Positions 1 through 9,328 of a DNA stretch of 36,869 nucleotides are shown one piece after another; the first letter of the stretch is position 1; each line of letters opens with the position of its first letter. This DNA comes from an uncultured Clostridia bacterium (lineage in GTDB: Bacteria > Bacillota > Clostridia > Oscillospirales > CAG-272). The translations under genes were made by a program, and so were the position numbers. The notes beneath the pieces are model-generated. The model saw only the letters and a program-made list of their open reading frames with translations. It searched no databases and was not told the origin of the DNA. The stretch covers positions 1-36,869 of the forward strand of contig CANRKP010000020.1 of assembly GCA_947631245.1 (NCBI GenBank), in the 5' to 3' direction.

Positions 1-169
1 AATAAATATTGTGCGCGCTGACGTAGTAGCCGTAGTCCGCCTTCGGGAGTCTGCGGATAACGACGATGGACGATATGAGCGAGCCCATCTGAGCTATCAC
101 ACTGCTTCCGAAGATATGAAAAAGTCCCTCTTTGGCAAGCTCCTTCAGCCTTTCTATCAGCTTTCTCAT
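1..169 (-). CDS. Wzx-type polysaccharide flippase, N-terminal part (runs off window)
   Basis: The first 56 codons of a gene that continues beyond base 1. The ATG at 169 lies a few bases after TGGAG, 21 bases downstream of the preceding glycosyltransferase. The protein begins MRKLIERLKELAKEG, then HIFGSSVIAQMGSLISSIVV as a first membrane helix, then RRLPKADYGYY. A short amphipathic start followed by a helix and an R-x-L-x-x-x-DYG motif is typical of MATE-like oligosaccharide flippases (Wzx/RfbX family), which move undecaprenyl-diphosphate-linked repeat units across the membrane. The setting, last visible gene of a polysaccharide operon that also has a Wzy-like protein, agrees. Only the start is visible, so the family call rests on this motif and context. 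Confidence 0.72.
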   Translation of the reverse strand, partial: MRKLIERLKELAKEGLFHIFGSSVIAQMGSLISSIVVIRRLPKADYGYYVSAHNIY

Positions 170-190
170 GTTCAGCTCCAAAAGTTAAAA

Positions 191-1462
191 TTACAGTTCG
201 CAGAGCATTGAAACGAAGCCGCGCGCGTTTTCTGCGGCGTCGCACCTCTCCTTCCAAAACGCATACGCGCCGTCGGCGAGCTCTCTTCTCTTTTCCGCCG
301 GCATACGGAAGAAATCCGTTATCGAGGCGGCGATCTCACCCGCCGTCACGTCCGCGGGGAGCAGATATCCCGTTTTCCCCGTAATGACGACTTCCGATAT
401 TCCACCAACTGCCGTCGCTATCGCCGGAATACCCATGGCGAAAGCTTCGAGTATCGAGACGGGACATCCCGCCTCCGTAGACGAGGCCGTGACGAAAAGC
501 TCCGGGCGGAGCTCCTCATAGATGCCGTTTATCTCGGAGTTCATCACATATCCGCAGAAGCGCCGTTCGACGTTCTCTTTTTTCCCGAGCTTTTCCTCTG
601 CCCTGCGTTCGAGCTCATCCCGCGACGTCCCGTCTCCGATATGATACCACGAAACTTTAACGTCCGCCGGAAGCTCCGAAAGCGCGTCTATGATAAGCTC
701 TACCCGCTTCAGCGGTATCATATTCGAGCAGCTGACGACCGTCAACCTGTCAGACGGCAACGGCGACGGCAAAACGCGGCGCATCTCGGGACAGCCGAGA
801 AACGATGCGACGCACCGCTCGCCGGGCGTTTTCCTCCAGTGCGTGAGAAAATATTCCTTCCCGATATTGTCCTCAAAAACGAGCCTGTCGCAGATCTGTC
901 CTATATCATAGCGGAAGGGCTGCCACCCCTCCTCCGTCCGCTCGTTGTAAAGGTCATATCCGAGAAAGCGCGTCACGACGCGCAGAGACGGCGTCTTCGC
1001 CTTCAGCCTTGCTGCCGCAAGAGTTGACTGCGTACACCAATAAGTGTATATGATGTCAACGCCGTTATCGCCTGTGAGGCCTCGTTCTTTTGCAAAATCC
1101 CTTATATCCCACTCGAATTCGTCCGCTCTCGCCGAATATCTCAAAACGGCGCTGACGCGCTTTAAAAACAGCGCGCCGCCGCAGCGGCAGCGCCATATTT
1201 CACGCATGACGGACGGACGCAAGATCTGAGCGAGCGTGCGCCATGCGCTGAGCTTTTTTCCACCGGTGCAGATAACGTGAGACGGTTCTATTCCGACGCT
1301 TACGCACCCGGCTTCAAGCTCGCCCGCGTCCGGTGTCGGGATGCGGGCGGCTATATACATATCGAATTTTTCGCGAAGCTCTGCGTACTCTGTCGAAAGG
1401 AACCCGCGCTCGCTGTTTCCGAAAGGAAATCCGTTTGTTACAAGAAGCAGCTTTTTTTTCAT
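191..1462 (-). CDS. GT4-family glycosyltransferase
   Basis: A 423-residue GT-B fold enzyme, probably adding one sugar to a lipid-linked repeat unit at the cytoplasmic face. The N-terminal half begins MKKKLLLVTNGFPFG. The C-terminal half carries the GT4 nucleotide-sugar domain: SNMIPLKRVELIIDAL, then HIGDGTSRDELE, then the acidic E-x7-E region in EAGCPVSILEAFAMGIPAIAT. The ATG at 1462 is preferred because GAGAGGTGA sits six bases upstream. A TTG five codons earlier would fall inside that ribosome binding site. It lies between the Wzy-like gene and the flippase gene in the same operon. Donor and acceptor sugars cannot be read from sequence. Confidence 0.88.
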   Translation of the reverse strand: MKKKLLLVTNGFPFGNSERGFLSTEYAELREKFDMYIAARIPTPDAGELEAGCVSVGIEPSHVICTGGKKLSAWRTLAQILRPSVMREIWRCRCGGALFLKRVSAVLRYSARADEFEWDIRDFAKERGLTGDNGVDIIYTYWCTQSTLAAARLKAKTPSLRVVTRFLGYDLYNERTEEGWQPFRYDIGQICDRLVFEDNIGKEYFLTHWRKTPGERCVASFLGCPEMRRVLPSPLPSDRLTVVSCSNMIPLKRVELIIDALSELPADVKVSWYHIGDGTSRDELERRAEEKLGKKENVERRFCGYVMNSEINGIYEELRPELFVTASSTEAGCPVSILEAFAMGIPAIATAVGGISEVVITGKTGYLLPADVTAGEIAASITDFFRMPAEKRRELADGAYAFWKERCDAAENARGFVSMLCEL

Positions 1463-1489
1463 CAGGTCACCTCTCAAAGGCAGCTTTTT

Positions 1490-2887
1490 TTAACCCTTTT
1501 TCGCCTGTTTTGTTTCTTTTGTTTCGCCGCTGCCTTCAAGGGCGGAGGCATATGTCATATAATATAAGAATGCTATAAGGTATAGGAACGGCAAATTAAC
1601 GCTCGCCAACAGTGTCGTTACGCAGTAGCCTGCGTGGATAACGAGGAAGAAAGCGTCCGTACTATGGAGTGTGCGGCTCTTTTTTGTCCTTTTAAGCATG
1701 ACAACGCCGCCGTAAACCACGAGCGCAGTATATAAGATACCGGCGAAAACGCCGTTGTCGAACGCGAACTGGAGCGGCGTGTTGTGAACGTTTACTCCGA
1801 CGTCGCCGTTGCGGTCCGTAATTATATGCTCGCTGCTGTGGTGACCGAGCAGATTGAGCATGCGTATCGTCTCGATCCATATGCCCGTTCTGCCGGATGA
1901 GAGATTGTTAAGTCCGGTCCCGGCCTTGTCCTTGCCGAGGAAGCGTCCGATGAAGCTGTCAAGCAGCTCTCCGAACTCCGGCTGCGTTTCGTCCGATTCG
2001 TCATCGTCAATGCTGTCAAATACGTCGTTATCGAATTTATCCGGAAAGCGGAGCGCCTCGTTGAGCCTCTCCGCGACGAGCCAGTTCACCCCTATCGTGA
2101 CTGCGACCGTCAAAAGGAGGCAGAGCGCGTACATCGGTATCCTCTTCAGCCAGTAACGCCAGTCATTCTTAATAAATTTCAGACGGCACACGACGAATAC
2201 GACGCTCATCGCTAAAATCGAGAGCGCGGCGGTCCTTCCGCGTGAAATAAACATGAAGAGGAATATCATGGATATTTCTACTCCGTATAAAATACGGAGC
2301 TTTTTTGAGTTTCCGCCGTTATAGTACAAAAACAGGACCGCAGCGTATCCGAACGTGATCCACTGTCCGACGCCGTTTGAATTGTTAAGAATGCCACCGT
2401 ACTGCCTGTGAGTGAGCGGAACGAGAAGAACGGAGCCGACGAGCATGATTATAAGCGCGAGATTCGCCGCTCTCGCAGCCTCTGCGAACAGCTCCGTCCT
2501 GCCTTCGCCGTCCCTCGAGCCGAAAACGATAAACATCGCCGGAAATCCCACGAGCCATATCATCGCCATCGGAAGGTATTCAAGCGAAACAAAGAGCCCT
2601 GACAAAAGCTGTATCAGTCCGAGACCAAACCACAAAATCACACCGGGAATGCTCCATTTGACAGGTTTTACCTTTCCGTCCGCCGTAAAAAGTATCGCGA
2701 TCCCCATAAGAACGGCGCCGACAATGCACTTTATCAGTAAATGGACGCCGCCGAGCACAGAACCGTAAAGGAGCGCCATAAAGAATATTGCAAAATATGA
2801 CGCCGTCCTTATCGATGACTTGACCTTCTCGCCGATACCCGCAAAAGGTCTCGAAAGTATGTTAATTAACGAACAAATAAACCGCAT
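1490..2887 (-). CDS. O-antigen polymerase/ligase-family membrane protein (Wzy-like)
   Basis: A 465-residue polytopic membrane protein with about ten to twelve hydrophobic segments and one large hydrophilic loop (around residues 265-340, rich in Asp and Glu), which is the arrangement of Wzy polymerases and O-antigen ligases. The stretch GGILNNSNGVGQWITFGYA followed by an SRGRTAALSIL motif is typical of the O-antigen ligase (Wzy_C) family. The H-N-T-P-L-Q-F-A-F-D-N-G segment after the loop is also characteristic. The ATG is preceded by AAAAGGAGCC. With one flippase and one polymerase-type protein in the cluster, a Wzx/Wzy-dependent assembly route is likely. Polymerase rather than ligase is inferred from that pairing. 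Confidence 0.8.
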   Translation of the reverse strand: MRFICSLINILSRPFAGIGEKVKSSIRTASYFAIFFMALLYGSVLGGVHLLIKCIVGAVLMGIAILFTADGKVKPVKWSIPGVILWFGLGLIQLLSGLFVSLEYLPMAMIWLVGFPAMFIVFGSRDGEGRTELFAEAARAANLALIIMLVGSVLLVPLTHRQYGGILNNSNGVGQWITFGYAAVLFLYYNGGNSKKLRILYGVEISMIFLFMFISRGRTAALSILAMSVVFVVCRLKFIKNDWRYWLKRIPMYALCLLLTVAVTIGVNWLVAERLNEALRFPDKFDNDVFDSIDDDESDETQPEFGELLDSFIGRFLGKDKAGTGLNNLSSGRTGIWIETIRMLNLLGHHSSEHIITDRNGDVGVNVHNTPLQFAFDNGVFAGILYTALVVYGGVVMLKRTKKSRTLHSTDAFFLVIHAGYCVTTLLASVNLPFLYLIAFLYYMTYASALEGSGETKETKQAKKG

Positions 2888-2950
2888 ATTATGGCTCCTT
2901 TTGTGTCCTAAATTCCAGCGGATAAAGAAAGAGCGATATCATGCTGCCGT

Positions 2951-4030
2951 TCATCTGTCGAACAGTCCCGCGAAATCCGTCGAAGCCGTATCCTTGAGCG
3001 GCAGCTTCACGGGCTTTCCCGTCGCCGACGACACATATATTGCGAGCACGAGCTCGAGCGCGTTTCTGCCTGCCACAGCGTCGACATAAGGCTTGCGGTC
3101 GTTTTCGATGGCGTCGATCATATCCGCAAACAGGCTCGTATGCCCGTTTCCGTAGACGTTCACGGTCGCCTCGCTGAAGCCTTTGTTCTCGTCGTCTCCC
3201 TCTCCGGCGTCCGCGAATTCCCAAACGTCGATGTTGTTGACGGATGTGCCGCCTATTTTGACTGACCCGGTCTCGCCGAAAAGACAGAGCGTTTCCTCTA
3301 TATTGTGCGGGTATATGTTGACGCTGCCCTCGACAGTGCCGACGGCGCCGTTTTTGAATTTCACGACGGCCATACCTATATCCTCACATTCGAGATAGTC
3401 ATGGAAGCGGCGGTTAGTGACGCCGTAGACCTCGTCGACCTCGTCTCCCATCATCCAGCGGAGAAGGTCTATCCCGTGTATGCACTGATTCATGAGGCAG
3501 CCGCCGTCATGAGCCCATGTTCCGCGCCAAGGCGCCTGCTCGTAATAGCTGCGGCCGCGGTTCCACCTGACGTGGATCGAGCCGTGCGACAGCTTTCCGA
3601 ATCTGCCCGCCTCGAGCGCCGCGCGCGTCTTCTGCACGGCGACGTTGAATCGGTTCTGATGGCTCGCGCACACTTTGACGTGCTTTTCTTCACTGCGGCG
3701 GATTATTTCCTCAGCGTCCGGTATGGACATCGCCATAGGCTTTTCGACTATGACGTTTACTCCGCGGTCGATGCAGTAAAGCGCGATCTCCGCGTGGCAG
3801 CCGCTTTCCGTCGCGATGCTGACGAGCGTCGGCTTCACCTCGTCCACCATCTTTTTGTAATCCGTATAACGGAGGATCGACGTATCCTTTTCAAGTCCGT
3901 GCTTTGCGAGCAGGCTCTCCATCGCCTCGGGGAGCAGGTCGCAGACGGCGGCTATTTCGAGCTTGTCGGCAAGCGCCGCCTTTATATGGTTTGTCGATAC
4001 ACGGCCGCAGCCGATAAGAGCGTATCTCAT
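2951..4030 (-). CDS. wbpB: Gfo/Idh/MocA oxidoreductase, WbpB/WlbA-type UDP-GlcNAcA 3-dehydrogenase
   Basis: A 359-residue NAD-dependent dehydrogenase. The Rossmann start ALIGCGRVSTNH, the EKP motif at residues 96-98 (K97 catalytic in the family) and H185/D188 in NQCIHGIDLLRW are all present. In Pseudomonas and Bordetella, WbpB/WlbA oxidises C3 of UDP-GlcNAcA so that WbpE can aminate it, the two being coupled through NAD recycling with 2-oxoglutarate. The assignment rests on WlbA-like motifs (QNRFN, RWNRGRSYYEQAPWRGTW) and on WbpA, WbpD, WbpE and WbpI homologues in the same operon. The start codon overlaps the stop of the upstream glycosyltransferase by four bases, so translational coupling is likely. 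Confidence 0.85.
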   Translation of the reverse strand: MRYALIGCGRVSTNHIKAALADKLEIAAVCDLLPEAMESLLAKHGLEKDTSILRYTDYKKMVDEVKPTLVSIATESGCHAEIALYCIDRGVNVIVEKPMAMSIPDAEEIIRRSEEKHVKVCASHQNRFNVAVQKTRAALEAGRFGKLSHGSIHVRWNRGRSYYEQAPWRGTWAHDGGCLMNQCIHGIDLLRWMMGDEVDEVYGVTNRRFHDYLECEDIGMAVVKFKNGAVGTVEGSVNIYPHNIEETLCLFGETGSVKIGGTSVNNIDVWEFADAGEGDDENKGFSEATVNVYGNGHTSLFADMIDAIENDRKPYVDAVAGRNALELVLAIYVSSATGKPVKLPLKDTASTDFAGLFDR

Positions 4031-5157
4031 TTTTTCGGTTCCTTTTTGTTTTTTATTTCTGTCAGTATCTCCGCCGCGCGCGCGGCACGGTCACGCCATG
4101 TATTGCGCCCGGCGGCTTTTACCGTATTTTTTGTTTTTTCCGCTATTTCGCGGGGATCGTCCCTCAGTCTTTCGAGCACGGCGGAAATCTCTCCGGCGTC
4201 GCTCTTTGCGACCCAGCCTATCCCCTCGCGGCTGACAAACTCCGAAACGGAGCGAATGTCCGTCGCAAGCACGGGTGTGCCGTAGCTCAAAGCCTCAAAC
4301 AGCTTCAGCGGCATCGCCATATCGAGATATTCGTCATTGTCGAGGCAGCATGCGAAAATATCCGCCTCGCGGTAATATGGCGCAAGCTCTCCCGACGATT
4401 TATGAACTATGCTTATTCTGTCGCACATATACGGCTCGTAGTCGCCGCGCACAGCCTGCCACTGGTTTTCTTTCGTGCAGACGGTCAGATAAACGCCGTC
4501 AGTATTTTTGACAGCACAAAACAACTTTTTGTTGTCATAAAGCTCCGAGAGGGAGCCGACGTAGAAGACGCGCAGCTTTCCGTCCGCCGCAGGCGAGCGC
4601 CCGAGCTTCTCCTCCAGTATGGCGGGGTTTGGGTCTCCCCCCGGCGGAAGCTCTGCGAAATTTATGTCGGGGAGAACGTATTTTCTCATCATTTCCGTCG
4701 GCAGAAACATCACGTCGAGCAGCTTTTTGTACCGCATCATGTCGTATCCGAAAAGAGGTGTGAGCACCATGCGCTTCGGAAGAGAGGCGGCGCTTTTGAA
4801 TATTGGGAATTTCCAATGGATATCGCGGTAGAAAAGACCCACGGGAATTTTATTATGACTGCAAAATTTAAAAAACGAAAAATCCATGCACGGGTGGCGC
4901 GGTATATGATCCGCGTCAGAAAGCATGACGGGGTCGTTTGTGTTCTCGGCATAAAGAAAATCAAATTCGACGCCGTCCTCGATCAGCTTCTTTACGGCGC
5001 GGATCTTTTCTTTGCGCTCACGGCTGTACCCCGTTATCTCCGAAACCTCGTAGCCGAGCGCGCGGAACGCCGCCAGCATCTTATGCGGGCGCAGAGCCGA
5101 CCCTGTCCCGGGATCAGGACTTATGGGATGTGGATGATGATATATGCACCGCTTCAT
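4027..5157 (-). CDS. GT4-family glycosyltransferase
   Basis: A 376-residue glycosyltransferase of the GT-B fold. The N-terminus MKRCIYHHPHPISPDPGTGS and RPHKMLAAFRALGYEV form a typical first Rossmann half. The C-terminal half has VFYVGSLSELYDNKKL and the GT4 signature LKLFEALSYGTPVLAT. Its predicted job is adding a sugar to the undecaprenyl-diphosphate intermediate. The start follows GAGAGGT with short spacing, ten bases after the WbpI-like gene, and its end overlaps the wbpB-like start. It sits between genes for making and oxidising the diacetamido uronic acid, so it may be the transferase for that sugar, but this is only positional inference. Confidence 0.83.
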   Translation of the reverse strand: MKRCIYHHPHPISPDPGTGSALRPHKMLAAFRALGYEVSEITGYSRERKEKIRAVKKLIEDGVEFDFLYAENTNDPVMLSDADHIPRHPCMDFSFFKFCSHNKIPVGLFYRDIHWKFPIFKSAASLPKRMVLTPLFGYDMMRYKKLLDVMFLPTEMMRKYVLPDINFAELPPGGDPNPAILEEKLGRSPAADGKLRVFYVGSLSELYDNKKLFCAVKNTDGVYLTVCTKENQWQAVRGDYEPYMCDRISIVHKSSGELAPYYREADIFACCLDNDEYLDMAMPLKLFEALSYGTPVLATDIRSVSEFVSREGIGWVAKSDAGEISAVLERLRDDPREIAEKTKNTVKAAGRNTWRDRAARAAEILTEIKNKKEPKK

Positions 5158-5166
5158 AAAAACCTC

Positions 5167-6258
5167 TCAACCGCGCGCCGCGAGAAAACAGTCTATTCGT
5201 TCGACGATCTTTTCTGCTGAGCGTCCGTCGCCGAATGGTCTGTATGTCTCGTCAAAGACGGGCTCGGAGGCGAGCTTTTCGAGGATATCGTCCCGCTCCG
5301 GCTTCGCGAGCCGGTTGCAGCCGCCCTTCATCGTTTCGGGCCAGACGACGAAATCGAGCACCGTAACGCACTGCTTTCCGGCGAAAAACGCCTCTCTCTG
5401 AACTCCGCCGGAATCGGTGACTATCTTTTTTGCGCCGTTGACAAGCGCTATCGACGCCTTGTATCCGACAGGCTCTGTCAGTATGATATTTTTATATTTT
5501 CTTTCCGAGCACAGTCTTTCGGCGCGGTCGTGATTTCTCGGGTGGACGGGATAAACTGTCGGCGCGTCGAGCGACTCCATCGCGGAGAATATGCCGTCGA
5601 GCTTTTCGTCCGTGTCGGTATTCTCCTGCCTGTGGCAGGTCATGTAATAATATTCGCGCGGAAGCGTGACTTTGTTTCCCGAAAAATCAAGGATTTCGCA
5701 CGTCTCGTCTCCCGTAAGGCGGCGCGAATAATAAAGGAACGCGTCATACATCGGGTCGCCGACAAGATATGACTTTTCCCCGAGACCTTCCCTTTCGAGA
5801 AACTCGAGGCTCGACTCCGTGCAGGCGAGGTCGAGCGACGCGGTGTGGTCCGTAACGATGCGGTTGACCTCTTCTGGGCTTTCGAGCGTTCCGAACCTGT
5901 TTCCCGCCTCAACGTGGCATATGGGTATATGCAGCTTCACGGCGGCGAGAGACGCCGCCATAGTCGAGTTCGTGTCGCCGAACAGGAGCACGAGGTCGGG
6001 GCGCTCTTCGAGAAACACCTCCTCGAGCTTTATGAGCATCTGCCCCGTCATCTGCCCGTGCGTGCCGCCCGATATGCCGAGATTGCGGTCCGGCACAGGT
6101 ATGTCCATCTCCTTGAAAAACACGTCGGACATATTGTAGTCGTAGTGCTGACCCGTGTGTATTATTACCTCGCGGTATTTTTTCCGAAGCTCTCTTGAGA
6201 CGACGGCCAATTTTATAAACTGCGGTCTTGCCCCGACGACGGAACATATCTTTTTCAT
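5167..6258 (-). CDS. wbpI: UDP-GlcNAc(3NAc)A 2-epimerase (WbpI/WecB family)
   Basis: A 363-residue non-hydrolysing nucleotide-sugar 2-epimerase. Family motifs in order: VVGARPQFIKLA at the N-terminus, GDTNSTMAASLAAV, HVEAGNR, ESPEEVNRIVTDH, and the UDP-binding TDSGGVQREAFFAG near the C-terminus. WecB-type enzymes invert C2 of UDP-GlcNAc. WbpI does so on UDP-GlcNAc(3NAc)A to give UDP-ManNAc(3NAc)A. The neighbouring WbpA/B/D/E set favours the WbpI role; sequence alone would also fit WecB. The ATG at 6258 is chosen because GGAG lies eight bases upstream, while a GTG three codons earlier abuts that site. Confidence 0.85.
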   Translation of the reverse strand: MKKICSVVGARPQFIKLAVVSRELRKKYREVIIHTGQHYDYNMSDVFFKEMDIPVPDRNLGISGGTHGQMTGQMLIKLEEVFLEERPDLVLLFGDTNSTMAASLAAVKLHIPICHVEAGNRFGTLESPEEVNRIVTDHTASLDLACTESSLEFLEREGLGEKSYLVGDPMYDAFLYYSRRLTGDETCEILDFSGNKVTLPREYYYMTCHRQENTDTDEKLDGIFSAMESLDAPTVYPVHPRNHDRAERLCSERKYKNIILTEPVGYKASIALVNGAKKIVTDSGGVQREAFFAGKQCVTVLDFVVWPETMKGGCNRLAKPERDDILEKLASEPVFDETYRPFGDGRSAEKIVERIDCFLAARG

Positions 6259-6288
6259 TCGCTGCACTCCGAGCCGTAAAACGGCTTC

Positions 6289-7392
6289 TTATTTTTTCTG
6301 CTTCGTCTCCCGGGAGACATTTTCGAATATGCTCTCGACCTTGCAAAAGCAGTCGTCAAGACGATAGTTTTCGAGCACATATTCCCTGCCGCAGCACCCC
6401 ATGGCATGCCTTTTTTCGGGGTCGGAATATAATTCGATCACGGCGTCCGCGATCCCCTCGGGGTCGCCGTCCTTTATCACAATGCTGCTCTTGCCGGGGC
6501 ACGTTGCCTCCATAAGTCCGGGAATATCGGAAATAATCACGGGCACCCCGCACGCCCCCGCCTCGACGGCGGAGACGCCGAATGACTCGGAAGCGAGCAC
6601 TGACGGTATAATGGCGGCATCCATATCCGCCCAAACCTCGGCAGCTCGCTTTTGCGTTATGAAGCCGAGCCAATCCGTTATATCCCCTATGCCGAGCTCA
6701 TCCGCCAAACGCCTGTATTCCTCCGCGCACTCGCCGTCACCGGCAATTTTTACGCGGAGAGGCACGTCGGGCCTTTTTTCTTTCACTACGGCGGCGGCTC
6801 TCAGGATCCTGTCTATGCCGTATTTCGGAGAGAGCGTCTTGACTGTCCCGATGACAAACGCTCCGTCTTCATCGGCGCGCGCCCTCTTTTCGGGCGAGAA
6901 CAGCTCCGTATCGACGCCGAACGGCGTGACGATAACGTCTTTTCCCGTATACTTCCCCGTCTCCTCCGCCATCGCACGGCTCGTAGAAAAGATCTTTTCC
7001 GCACGGCTGAGGCTGAATTTCAGCATGGCGCGGTGGAGGGCGCTTTTCTTCGGGAAATCGTATATATCCGAACCCCATACTGAGAGGATATATCCCTTGA
7101 TGCCCGAGAGCGCCGCCGTCATCCCGTAGCTCGTTGCATAGTGGACGTTGACGACATCCGGGGCAATCTCTTGGACTATGCGCCGCACGCGGCGCGCCGA
7201 CGTCAGGTATAAAAGCTTTTGCGCGTCTCCCCCGTCTGCCGAGGCGCCCGTATCGACAAAGTGAACGACGGCGCCCGGCACCTCGTCATTTATAAAAGAG
7301 ACGACGTGGACCTCGTGCCCTCTCCCCGCAAACCACGCGCACCACTTTTTCGTGTGGGCGCTGCTCGCGGAGGAAAGGAAACATATCTTCAT
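6289..7392 (-). CDS. GT4-family glycosyltransferase
   Basis: A 367-residue GT-B glycosyltransferase starting MKICFLSSASSAHTKKWCAWF. The central and C-terminal parts show GTVKTLSPKYGIDRILRAA, a phosphate-binding IAGDGE motif, and the GT4 acidic motif in SESFGVSAVEAGACGVPVI. It begins 20 bases after the WbpA-like gene and has no obvious Shine-Dalgarno sequence, so it probably depends on reinitiation from that gene. It acts at the cytoplasmic membrane face on lipid-linked sugar. Substrate unknown. Confidence 0.86.
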   Translation of the reverse strand: MKICFLSSASSAHTKKWCAWFAGRGHEVHVVSFINDEVPGAVVHFVDTGASADGGDAQKLLYLTSARRVRRIVQEIAPDVVNVHYATSYGMTAALSGIKGYILSVWGSDIYDFPKKSALHRAMLKFSLSRAEKIFSTSRAMAEETGKYTGKDVIVTPFGVDTELFSPEKRARADEDGAFVIGTVKTLSPKYGIDRILRAAAVVKEKRPDVPLRVKIAGDGECAEEYRRLADELGIGDITDWLGFITQKRAAEVWADMDAAIIPSVLASESFGVSAVEAGACGVPVIISDIPGLMEATCPGKSSIVIKDGDPEGIADAVIELYSDPEKRHAMGCCGREYVLENYRLDDCFCKVESIFENVSRETKQKK

Positions 7393-7412
7393 GTTTTTTT
7401 GCGGCGGGATGC

Positions 7413-8732
7413 TCAGAGCACCTCGACGCTGTCGCCCTTGTGAACGGACTTCGTCACGTTTTTGCAGTCAAAGACGGGGACGCCGGTATCGACTACCATC
7501 TGATAGTCCACCGTTGTATGCGCCGTCGTTATCATAACTAGGTCGTAGTGCGATATGATCTCGGCGTCTATTTTCTCAATGCCCTCATGCCATTTTCCGT
7601 GTTCGCGGTAGCGGGGCACGAACGGATCGTAGAATTCTACCTCGGCGCCTGTCTTTTCAAGCTCTTCAATAACGCGTATCGCGGGGCTCTCGCGGTAGTC
7701 GTCTATATCCTGTTTGTACGCGACGCCGAGCACGAGCACGCGGGAACCGTTCAGCGCCTTCTTGTATCTGTTAAGTATCTTTCCTGCCCTTTCGACCGTG
7801 TATTCCGGCATCTTGTCGTTTATCATCATCGAGGACTCTATCATCGAGGTGTGGAAGCCGTACTCGCGCGCTTTCCAGCTGAGATAGTAGGGGTCGAGAG
7901 GTATGCAGTGCCCGCCGAGACCGGGACCGGGATAAAACGCCTGGAAGCCGTAGGGTTTTGTCTTTGCGGCGTCTATGACCTCCCAAATGCTTATGCCCAT
8001 CTTGTCGCAGAGCATGGCAAGCTCGTTCACAAGACCGATATTGATGTTGCGGTATGTGTTCTCGAGTATCTTCTCCATCTCGGCGACTGCGGGAGACGAG
8101 ACTGTGTGGACGTCGCCGTCGAGTATCGCGCGGTACACCATGGAGATGACCTCTGCGGCGTCCTCGCCTATCGCGCCGACGACCTTCGGCGTGTTGCTCG
8201 TCTTATATATCTTGTTGCCCGGGTCGACGCGCTCGGGAGAGAAGCCGAGATAGAAATCCTTGCCGCAAACGAGACCGGAGCCCTTTTCGAGGATAGGCTT
8301 CAGGAGCTCTTCCGTCGTGCCCGGATACGTCGTCGATTCGAGAACTACTATCGAGCCGCGGCGCAGATGCTTTGAAATGCTCTCCGTCGAAGAGCGGACA
8401 TAGCTGATGTCGGGCTGCTGATGCGCGTCAAGCGGCGTCGGCACGCATATCGCGATGAAATCGACGTCCTTTACGAAAGAGAAATCTGTCGTTGCACGGA
8501 GCATTCCTGAGCTGACGAGCGTTTCGAGGTCCGCGTCAACTACGTCGCCGATATAGTTTTTGCCGGCGTTGACAAGGTCGACCTTCTCCTTCTGCACGTC
8601 AAAGCCTATGGTCTTAAATCCGTGCTTCGCCTTATCGACCGCGAGCGGAAGCCCGACATAACCGAGCCCGCAGACGCCCATCGTCAGCGTTTTATCCTTG
8701 ATCTTGCCTATAAGTTCTTCTTTTATCGACAT
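7413..8732 (-). CDS. wbpA: UDP-N-acetylglucosamine 6-dehydrogenase (WbpA type)
   Basis: A 439-residue UDP-sugar dehydrogenase that oxidises C6 of UDP-GlcNAc twice with NAD to UDP-GlcNAcA, the first step of UDP-ManNAc(3NAc)A synthesis. The NAD-binding GLGYVG lies at residues 22-27, the central domain has ESTTYPGTTEE and GFSPERVDPGN, and the catalytic cysteine is C276 in GPGLGGHCIPLDP. The C-terminal UDP-binding domain has LGVAYKQDIDDYRESPA. Length matches P. aeruginosa WbpA (about 436). WbpA rather than a UDP-glucose dehydrogenase is favoured by the HQQPD motif and the WbpB/D/E/I neighbours. The start is two bases from the end of the WbpD-like gene. Confidence 0.88.
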   Translation of the reverse strand: MSIKEELIGKIKDKTLTMGVCGLGYVGLPLAVDKAKHGFKTIGFDVQKEKVDLVNAGKNYIGDVVDADLETLVSSGMLRATTDFSFVKDVDFIAICVPTPLDAHQQPDISYVRSSTESISKHLRRGSIVVLESTTYPGTTEELLKPILEKGSGLVCGKDFYLGFSPERVDPGNKIYKTSNTPKVVGAIGEDAAEVISMVYRAILDGDVHTVSSPAVAEMEKILENTYRNINIGLVNELAMLCDKMGISIWEVIDAAKTKPYGFQAFYPGPGLGGHCIPLDPYYLSWKAREYGFHTSMIESSMMINDKMPEYTVERAGKILNRYKKALNGSRVLVLGVAYKQDIDDYRESPAIRVIEELEKTGAEVEFYDPFVPRYREHGKWHEGIEKIDAEIISHYDLVMITTAHTTVDYQMVVDTGVPVFDCKNVTKSVHKGDSVEVL

Positions 8733-8734
8733 AG

Positions 8735-9328
8735 TCAGAAAATCTCCTTGACAATATTATTTTCGTCTTTTTCATACCGCTTGCCGCACGCGGGGCACAC
8801 CACGGTCCCGCCGTCAAATTCCGGCAGCTTCGTCCCGCATTCGCACACATAGCCGCGGACGCTCGCGGGAGAGCCGTATACGAGCGCGTAGTCGGGCACG
8901 TCCTTCGTCACGACGGCGCCGGCTCCAACAAACGCGTATTTTCCGATGTCATGCCCGCACACTATCGTGGCGTTTGCGCCTATGCTCGCGCCGCGCCCGA
9001 CGACGGTCCGCCTGTATTCATGCTTGCGCTCTATGAAGGCGCGCGGATTTATGACGTTTGTGAAAACGCACGACGGACCGAGGAACACGCCGTCCTCGCA
9101 TATGACGCCCGTGTAGACCGAGACGTTGTTCTGTATCTTCACGCCGTCGCCGAGGACAACGCCCGGCGAGATGACGACGTTTTGACCTATGTTGCAGTTT
9201 TTGCCGACGACGGCATCCTTCATTATGTGCGAAAAATGCCATATCTTCGTGCCGCCTCCGATCCGGCAGCCCTCGTCGACATAGCTCGACTCGTGGACAA
9301 AGTAATCCTTTTCTGCTTCCGCTGACAT
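8735..9328 (-). CDS. wbpD: UDP-3-amino-sugar N-acetyltransferase (WbpD type) with C-terminal Cys4 tail
   Basis: A 197-residue left-handed beta-helix acyltransferase. Hexapeptide repeats run from about residue 16 to 145 ([39 protein letters not shown]). WbpD acetylates the C3 amine of UDP-GlcNAc(3NH2)A using acetyl-CoA. The family motif [12 protein letters not shown] is present. After the helix is a tail with C162-x-C164 and C178-x2-C181, spaced like a small zinc ribbon. Homologues often have a similar tail length but not all keep the cysteines. The ATG overlaps the WbpE stop codon (TGATG), so the two are translationally coupled and probably work in sequence. Confidence 0.9.
   Translation of the reverse strand: MSAEAEKDYFVHESSYVDEGCRIGGGTKIWHFSHIMKDAVVGKNCNIGQNVVISPGVVLGDGVKIQNNVSVYTGVICEDGVFLGPSCVFTNVINPRAFIERKHEYRRTVVGRGASIGANATIVCGHDIGKYAFVGAGAVVTKDVPDYALVYGSPASVRGYVCECGTKLPEFDGGTVVCPACGKRYEKDENNIVKEIF

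Noticed and set aside
3305..4285. A 326-codon open frame on the plus strand
   Set aside because: It mirrors the wbpB-like gene and the end of a glycosyltransferase, both with clear motifs. Its composition (Arg/Ala/Val-rich without pattern) is that of an antisense shadow.
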